DNA from: Chrysophaeum taylorii
Taxonomy: Eukaryota; Sar; Pelagophyceae; Pelagomonadales; Pelagomonadaceae
NCBI GenBank assembly: GCA_029834535.1
Contig: JAQMWT010000421.1
Location: forward strand, 62,001 to 126,000
Reading direction: 5' to 3'
DNA: 64,000 nucleotides
Positions 57,857 to 64,000 of this stretch are shown one piece after another. Under the pieces are notes generated by a model. The model searched no databases and was not told the origin of the DNA. It was given only the letters and a program-made list of their open reading frames with translations. Position 1 is the first letter of the stretch; the number at the start of each line of letters is the position of its first letter. A program made the position numbers and the translations under genes.

Positions 57857-58985
57857 ATGCCGGCGATGAGCCTCCCTCGCAACGATTTGAAGGTGCGCGA
57901 AGAAACAATTAGCCCGGCGTCGATCGACGTTCCTGATTGATGTGCAGGTTCGCCAGCGCGAAATTCATTTCAAAGAGACTGGGTCCTGCTTCGACAGCAC
58001 CGACATCCTAAAGATACAGGTGTGACTTCGCTGTCCCTATGTCAGCACAGAGCAAACAGCACCTCGGGGCAGGCTCGAGCCGGTGGTCACGAAAGCCTTC
58101 CGCGAAAATTGGCGGATCCTGCGGCGTTCAGCCTGTGCAGGCGAACATCCAAGGAGTCCCCGAGGACATTCCTGAAGAAGGGCACGGGCACTGGTGGTAC
58201 CGACGTGAGGCCTGCGACGGCGAACGCTGAGACCAAAATTATTTCAAAGCCCAAGACAAAGATGGTGGACTATCAGGCTTTCGCGGAAAGACCTAACCCG
58301 CCCAACACCGAATTCCGCCGATTCTACGAGCGCGGAGATTTGCCAGTGCAGATCGACCACGGAGGCGTCACAAACAGGATTGCCTGGAAGGTCGATATTC
58401 AAAAGGTCCGCCGCTGACACTCTTTTTCCTGATCCTTCGTGAGTCGTCTTCACAGCTCGACTTCCACCACTATCTCCCGATCTTCTTCGACGGTCTGCGC
58501 GAGGTCGAGCAACCCTACGCCTTCCTCGCCGAGCAGGGCGTCTACGACATGATGTCCAGCGGCTGGCAAAAGGTCCTCCCTGTTATCCCTCAGCTCATCA
58601 TCCCGATCAAGACCGCACTCAACACGCGCAAGAAGGATGTCATCGTCAAAGTCCTCAAGGTCCTCCAAGTTCTCGTCGTCTGCGACACCGTGCCAGAAGG
58701 CCAGCACCTGATTGGCCAGGCCCTCGTGCCATACTACCGCCAGATTCTTCCTATCTTGAACATTTTCATTCGACAAAACGGTAAGTAAGACGCCCTAGTC
58801 CCTTGCATTACTTGCGCGCCACAGACAACTTGGGTGATGGCATCGACTACGGCCAGCAGCGACGCGAAAATCTCGGAGAATTGATTATGGAGACCCTCGA
58901 GTATTTCGAAATACACGGTGGCGAAGATGCTTTCATCAACATCAAATACCTCGTCCCGACCTACCAGAGTGTCGTGATCACATAA
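57857..58985 (+). CDS. PACRG: PACRG (Parkin co-regulated gene) axonemal protein, five exons
   Basis: Proposed exons are 57857-57892, 57948-58019, 58073-58405, 58456-58780 and 58825-58985, giving 308 aa; introns are 44-55 nt. The last three exons rebuild [34 protein letters not shown], then [46 protein letters not shown], then [21 protein letters not shown] and [20 protein letters not shown] is an inner-junction protein that binds tubulin and FAP20 where the A and B tubules of the doublet meet. The first two exons (ATG 57857) fit by frame and splice sites only; otherwise ATG 58262 is the start. Confidence 0.92.
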
Positions 58986-59607
58986 GCCCACAGCACCAGC
59001 AACAACAACAACGAATACGACAAGAATTTCAATGTGCGAGCCACGCGTGCGCTCATCTCACACAAGAAAAATTCTCCTACCCTCCCTGTTTCGATTCACC
59101 CGTTCACTACTCATCTGCGATGAACACATCAATCGCTGATGTCCCCCCCCCACTTGGACTTGTCGATCACAGTTCTATGCAGCCGACGTTGGTTGTGTGA
59201 CACTGTTTCCGGCGGCGCGAGTGCTATATCCCCCTTTGCTGCGGCACGACGAACCAGTCTTGGTGCTGCTCTTAATTAACTCGCGTTAAGCCTTACTTCG
59301 TATCTGTTTTACACAATGAACCCCACTACATTTTTTTTGCTGCTGCTGCTGCTGCATCACGCACGACCCCTTCTGAGACTAGCGAAATCTAAAATAGACT
59401 CCCCCTATGGCCGAGTATCGTAAACGAGACCACCCACTGCAAAAAAAAGCTCGAACGTAGTACGGCACCTTTGCGTTCTTGCTTCTTCCTTGTTTCCCTC
59501 TGCGCTTTGAAATCTCGCACGCGTGCTCTACTCTAGAACATTCGAGCAGTACCACGTCGACTGAACATGTTTTTCACGTGGTGTCGTGATTCAAAATACT
59601 AGCACCG
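58986..59607. other. Intergenic region between convergent PACRG and GH28 genes
   Basis: It holds the presumed 3' UTRs, (CAA)n near 58998-59010 and (TGC)n at 59338-59354. No open frame of note. Confidence 0.6.
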
Positions 59608-61005
59608 TTACATCTCATCGAAGCAAGGCCGCGGAAAAGTGTCCTCGGCAATGCCTGAGCAAAAGTCACAGGTCGACGGGATACGCGTGGTTTGTTGCCC
59701 CTCGACATTGACGATAACATTGCTAAAGCGAAGTTGGCTGATGTGCGATTCATTCAAGCCGACACATTCGAGGTAGGAATAGTTGGTATAGTGATCGCCC
59801 GATTGAGGTGGAAAATTTATGACTGTGAGCGCGCTGTTTTCGAGCATGATGTCATAGACTTCTGGCGTGGCCGACGCGTTCGTTATGTTAAGGTCTGAGC
59901 CGTGTTGCAGCGAAAACGAAAGCGCGTCGTCGACATCACCTTGGAGATTCCGGAGTGTGACGTTCCTCGCGCCACCGCCTCGACCACGTGCCGACTTGAT
60001 CTTGATGGCGTACTCGGCGGTGTCAAATCGAGCATTTCGCACCACAATGTCTTCAATCCAAGCTGAGGTTTCCGATCCGATCGCGACACCGCTATAACCT
60101 TTGAGGAATGTGTTGTTTTCGATCATCACGTTCCGTGTGGAAATGTTCACCATTCGGCCCGACCAATCCCGACCAGATTTGAGGGCAATGCAGTCGTCGC
60201 CCGTAGAAAGGATGTTGCCAGCAATGTAGACGTTCCATGTCGAGTCTGGATCGACCCCGTCGGTATTTCCTCCCGACGTGACGATCGAGTTGTTTTCGAC
60301 ACGCACGTTGTCGCAAAAGCAAGGATGGACAGTCCAATAGCCTGGCCGAATAATGCGCAGGTCGCGTATTGTCAGTCCACGCACCCAGAGCAAATCGAGC
60401 ATGATAGGTCGAGTCTTCTCGTCAAAATCGTCTTGCTTATCACTAAACCAGCCCTTTGCGTTCGCATCGAGAATGCCGCCGCCCTCAACCACGACGTTTT
60501 CTAGCTTGGTCCATTCGGCACAATCGCCCCACCCAACAAGCGGATCCTTGAGCCGCACGCACCTGCCGCCATTCAACAGCCCTGCGTGTGCCCAGCGCAT
60601 CGTCGATTCGCGACGCGTGTACACCATCGGCGCGTCGGTGGCATTTGTGTTCGCGGGGTCGGTCTTGTTGCCGCGGCCCGTCGCCGTGCCAACGAGCGTC
60701 CCCTCGACCCGCAGTGTCAGGTTAGAGCGCAGCCAGAGCGACGCCGTGTGGAGCGTCAACCCCAAACTGACGACCACGACGCCGCCCTCCGGTAAGTCGC
60801 CGCACTCGTCGATCGCCGCTTGAAGTTCGGACGTCGCGTTCGTTCCGTTCAGCCAAGCTTGAAGCGTGCACATCCGAGGAGCACCAAACTCCATCGCGCC
60901 AGGCACCGGCTGCTCCAGCACGACCTCTCCAAAAGGGCCCGGCCCAGGAGGCAACGCGCCCTCAGCGATTGTTACTGCGGCCAGAACCAAGCTTCGCAAA
61001 CCCAT
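59608..61005 (-). CDS. Glycoside hydrolase family 28 (polygalacturonase-like), secreted
   Basis: 465 aa from ATG 61005. A signal peptide (MGLRSLVLAAVTIAEGA) is followed by a right-handed beta-helix protein. GH28 motifs are present: NTDGVDPDS and GDDCIALKSG with the catalytic Asp residues, KIKS for RIK, and GVAIGSE. The histidine of the usual GHG motif is absent (GYS precedes GVAIGSE), so the active site is atypical. There are about ten sequons for N-glycosylation. GH28 enzymes cut galacturonan or rhamnogalacturonan; in an alga they may remodel its own acidic polysaccharides or feed on pectin-like material. No intron seen. Confidence 0.88.
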   Translation of the reverse strand: MGLRSLVLAAVTIAEGALPPGPGPFGEVVLEQPVPGAMEFGAPRMCTLQAWLNGTNATSELQAAIDECGDLPEGGVVVVSLGLTLHTASLWLRSNLTLRVEGTLVGTATGRGNKTDPANTNATDAPMVYTRRESTMRWAHAGLLNGGRCVRLKDPLVGWGDCAEWTKLENVVVEGGGILDANAKGWFSDKQDDFDEKTRPIMLDLLWVRGLTIRDLRIIRPGYWTVHPCFCDNVRVENNSIVTSGGNTDGVDPDSTWNVYIAGNILSTGDDCIALKSGRDWSGRMVNISTRNVMIENNTFLKGYSGVAIGSETSAWIEDIVVRNARFDTAEYAIKIKSARGRGGGARNVTLRNLQGDVDDALSFSLQHGSDLNITNASATPEVYDIMLENSALTVINFPPQSGDHYTNYSYLECVGLNESHISQLRFSNVIVNVEGQQTTRIPSTCDFCSGIAEDTFPRPCFDEM

Positions 61006-61555
61006 ACGAAAAAATCATTGCCCCTATTTTTGCGTCGTCTATTCACACACAGCTAGACGTAGCGGAATTGACTAGAGATATCAGGCAGATCCGGAGAAGC
61101 CGCCCCGTTTTTTAGAGCTGCGGGGTGGCGGTGATCGACGTACTACTCCTTGTCGATTTTCAGGTGGCGTCGTCGCCGTCGTCGTCATAGGTGCGCACCG
61201 CGCTCCGAGTCCCCCTCCCATACTACCCCTGTCTGCGAACACGTTGGTCGACTCGGTGTCCTTGAGCGCCCTGCTCTAACGCCGCGGTCTTTCGAGTTTT
61301 GAAGACGCCCGACCCTTTTCATCATCATCTGGTGGGAATCGAGCCATCTAGGAGTCTACCTACCATGGTAAACAAAAGCCGTATATTATTAATGAAATAC
61401 CCTGCGTTCAAAACAGGCATACTGCAAGGTCTGGTGAGTTTATTCCCGGGTAACGAACATGGCAAGGTCTGGTATCAAGTGACTCCAACAAACACTGTTC
61501 GGAAAGAGCAGCAGAGTGGCTAGCGGCAAAGTCCCAACCAGAGAGCGAGCGAGCG

Positions 61556-61602
<47 letters not shown>

Positions 61603-61844
61603 GAGGGGGAGAAAGAGAGAGGGGGAGAAAGAGAGAGGGGGAGAAAGAGGGGGGTAGAGAGGGGGGGAGAGGGGGGGAGGGGAGGTGGAGGAGTGAACGC
61701 TAGTTGGCACGTAAAGGTCGACTGCTAAGAGCCGGGGGTGCGGACGGGAGCTCGCGGGGTTGGTATGTTTAACTATGGCAGAATTATGTGTGCCTCGCGC
61801 AGAGAATCGCGGAGAAAAAAAAGGTGCCACTGCCTGATGGCACG
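61006..61844. other. Intergenic region with GA-rich microsatellite and LINE 3' remnant
   Basis: (GA)n with interspersed G runs spans 61543-61690. 61714-61731 is the reverse complement of the LINE 3' motif CTTAGCAGTCGACCTTTA, so a short tail of that element is inserted here on the minus strand. 61133-61200 contains GTCGTCGCCGTCGTCGT. No gene seen. Confidence 0.6.
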
Positions 61845-63232
61845 TCAAAATTCACCAGTGGAGCTGTGGCCGCTCGCATAGTTGGATTCATCTTCTTCGC
61901 CCTCGGACATTTCTGAGGCTTCGTCGTCGTCGTCGATATCATCCGAGCCGTTGTTGGAGGAGGGTGCGATGGAGACGGAGTCGGACTCGCTGTCGTGTGA
62001 GATTTCGTCCGAGTCGATGTCGCTTTCGTCGTCGTCGGCGTCGACCGAGGGGTCCATGGTGCCCTGAACGCGCGAGGAGGGGCCGTCTCTCGCGTGACTG
62101 GATCGGCGCCTATTAGCGGCATTTGAGGAGGAGGAGGCGGCCTTGGGTTTGGTTGTGATGGCGTCGTCGTCGGCGGCGCGCTTGTTGCGCGAGGCGTCTC
62201 TATTTGTGTCGGCCGCGGCGAGAGTCTCGTCGAGGCTCTGGTCGTTGAGCTCCTCGTCGCCGCGCAACAATCGAAGCTCTTCCTCTCGAAGACGCTTCTG
62301 CATGCGCTTGAGGGAGCGGTCGTTTTCTTCCATCTTTTCTTTCTCCGTTTTGTTGTACGTGTCGAGCTCGAACTGCAGGTAGTCGAGGTTTCTATAGCGC
62401 TCGAGGTAAGCCGCGTACTGCTTCTCCAGGTCTTTCTCGAGCTTTTCGTACTCGTCCATGAAGGCCGGGCGCACCGTCTGTAGACTCTTGAGGCGCTTCT
62501 CGTGGCGTTCGAGCTCGGATTGCTTCTTCTTGATCTTGGCATCCAGAGCGCGCTCGTCCGCTTGGAGTTCGTCGCACTGCTTCTTCGTATTTTCCGCGTC
62601 GTCTCGCGCCGTGGCTATGAGGTCGTTGATCGATTTCTGGATGTGACGGTGCTCGGGTGTGTTGTCGAGCGTGCTGGAGATGGTGTCCAAAAATGAGAGC
62701 GCGCGCTGTCGTTCGGGCTTGACTTCCTTTTCGGTCCCGAGCAAATCGTAGAGCTTGGCGCCCAACTCGGTCACGTCCGTCGCGAGCGTCCGCGCCGCTT
62801 TGATGTCCTTGATTCGAGAACTCAACGAGATCACCTCTGGGGGGGCCGCCGTCTCCTCTTCGTTGACGCGCGATGCGCGATACAGCATTGACGCCACTTT
62901 CAGAAGTTCCTTGACGGCTCGCCCGTCGGCCGCGTACAGCTTCTTCGTGTTGAGCCGAATCTTTGCCTTGCTCGCGAAAGCATTCGCCACTGTCGTCAGG
63001 AACTCGATGCGGTCGTCCTCCGTCTCGATCGAGTCCGAAACGCTGATGTCGGGGTCGTACCGCTTTACCATCCAATACAGCACCGACGCCACTAGCTCAA
63101 AGTTTGGCGTGCGAAAGTTCTGCGAGAAGGGGTGGGACGGGTCGACCAAGCACACACCTCCACGGACACGATCCGCTGGTACCCGAGGGCGCGCATCTGC
63201 TCGGCGAAGTTCCGCAGTTCCCTATACGACAT
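61845..63232 (-). CDS. IFT38: CLUAP1 / IFT38 intraflagellar transport protein, two exons
   Basis: Exon 1 is 63158-63232 (ATG 63232), exon 2 is 61845-63119, with a 38-nt intron GTGTGTGC...TCGCAG, giving 449 aa. Splicing rebuilds the conserved start: SYRELRNFAEQMRALGYQRIVSVE then NFRTPNFELVASVLYWMVKRYDP, matching CLUAP1 ([30 protein letters not shown]). An N-terminal calponin-homology-like domain (about aa 1-140) includes IRLNTKKLYAADGRAVKELLK. A long coiled coil carries SLQTVRPAFMDEYEKLE, then an acidic Ser/Asp-rich tail. CLUAP1 is an IFT-B peripheral subunit needed for flagellum assembly. It is the fourth ciliary gene in the window. Confidence 0.95.
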
Positions 63233-63464
63233 TTCGGCGTTGAGGAGTATAGTATACGCCAGTACCAAAGAACTGGTTACCAAAAATTACTCTTTTTTCA
63301 AATCAGTTTTGCGACGCGCCGTAGGCCACCGGCGCGATGATGGCGAAATAAACGGCCCCCTAACCCAAGTCGGAAAAACAAACGCCAACGGCCCCTACGT
63401 CTCTCGGCCGCCGGGCCCCTGGCGGCGCCCGGACGGTTAGGCTAACGCCTTGCCGTCCCCTTTC

Positions 63465-64000
63465 CCACCCACCCCACTCTCATTTCAGCTCGACGCTCTC
63501 ACCCCGCCAATCTAAGCTGCTTTGATCAGCGCACGTTCGCTAACCTTAGAGTTTACTCCTAAACCCAAGTCGAAGCGCCGGGCGGCGAAAGGATACATCC
63601 AAAAACCGGCGGCCCTTCGACGAGACGACGGCGGCGGATGCCGTTGCTGCGAAGAAGCGGAAGTAGCAATAGACTCTGACGAGGCAGCCTCGAAATACAA
63701 TACTGCCGTTAGGAAGGCGTCGCGGAGCGAAGAAGTGCTTGTCGAAGACGAACTCCGAGTGGAAGGAACGAATGTCGTGTGTGCGGCAGGATGATTGATT
63801 GGCTACGTCGAGCTGCGAGTGCGTCGGGGCCAGTCCCTGTTGACGGAGGTCGAGGAGAACTCACTGGTGATGTGGGCGATCGCGAAGAACCGGGCGCAGG
63901 ACGCGCGGGTCGGGGACAATGAGCTGGGCATGAAGGTGCGCCACATTTCGCTGGCGCGGCGCCATCAGAACCGGAAGGGCGGCCGCACGCACTTGCCCTA
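63465..64000 (+). mobile_element. 5' part of a transposon encoding a CENP-B/pogo-like transposase N-terminus (partial)
   Basis: 63465-63535 matches the reverse complement of 25340-25410, marking a dispersed element. After 63515 a frame opens with basic residues (KPKSKRRAAKGY) and AASKYNTAVRKASRSEE. In another frame, from about 63797, VRRGQSLLTEVEENSLVMWAIAKNRAQDAR resembles the helix-turn-helix region of pogo/Tc5-type transposases (RGxxxLLTxxEExxLVxW). It runs off the window. The frame change between the parts suggests decay or an intron. Confidence 0.42.

Overview
The window looks like nuclear DNA of a eukaryotic alga. Coding regions are GC-rich, and several genes carry very short GT-AG spliceosomal introns (36-114 nt), placed here by rebuilding conserved proteins across them. 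Encoded proteins include mitochondrial ones (dihydrolipoamide dehydrogenase, complex I NDUFS7), an HMG-CoA synthase, axonemal or intraflagellar-transport proteins (TTC29-like, an EF-hand/CFAP-like protein, PACRG, CLUAP1/IFT38), front-end fatty-acid desaturases related to the Ostreococcus type, and a PPR protein whose N-terminus resembles a secondary-plastid bipartite leader. A flagellated alga with a secondary plastid, such as a stramenopile (pelagophyte-like), fits best. This is inference; no rRNA, plastid or marker gene settles it.

Layout. 0.1-20.3 kb is gene-dense: a J/FN3-like/SAM protein, a WW protein head-to-head with a divergent actin-like protein, a TTC29-like protein convergent with an EME1-like protein, dihydrolipoamide dehydrogenase, two divergent PDZ proteins (the second PDZ-PH-ankyrin-R-SNARE), HMG-CoA synthase and NDUFS7. 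20.5-32.2 kb is a gene-poor, repeat-rich island: LINE-like retroelement fragments (one 5'-truncated copy with an 18-bp direct repeat), a decayed DDE-type transposase, a broken coiled-coil gene, minisatellites and old pyrimidine-rich repeats. 32.3-37.9 kb holds two about 92% identical desaturase genes around a Sel1-repeat gene. 38.6-55.8 kb is gene-dense again: PPR protein, EF-hand/CFAP-like protein, UBA protein, GT90 glycosyltransferase, secreted protein, DysF membrane protein, small membrane protein, MntP/YtaF-like transporter and a large J-domain/UIM protein. 57.8-63.2 kb has PACRG, a GH28 enzyme and CLUAP1. The right end enters another transposon.

Themes: flagellum assembly and axoneme (four genes), ubiquitin/chaperone proteins (J-domain with UIMs, UBA), PDZ scaffolds next to a soluble R-SNARE fusion, lipid and sterol metabolism (desaturases, HMGS), and mitochondrial energy metabolism. 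Nothing suggests operons; neighbours are in mixed orientation with short spacers. Start codons were moved to the first plausible ATG where an open frame began with GTG or TTG.
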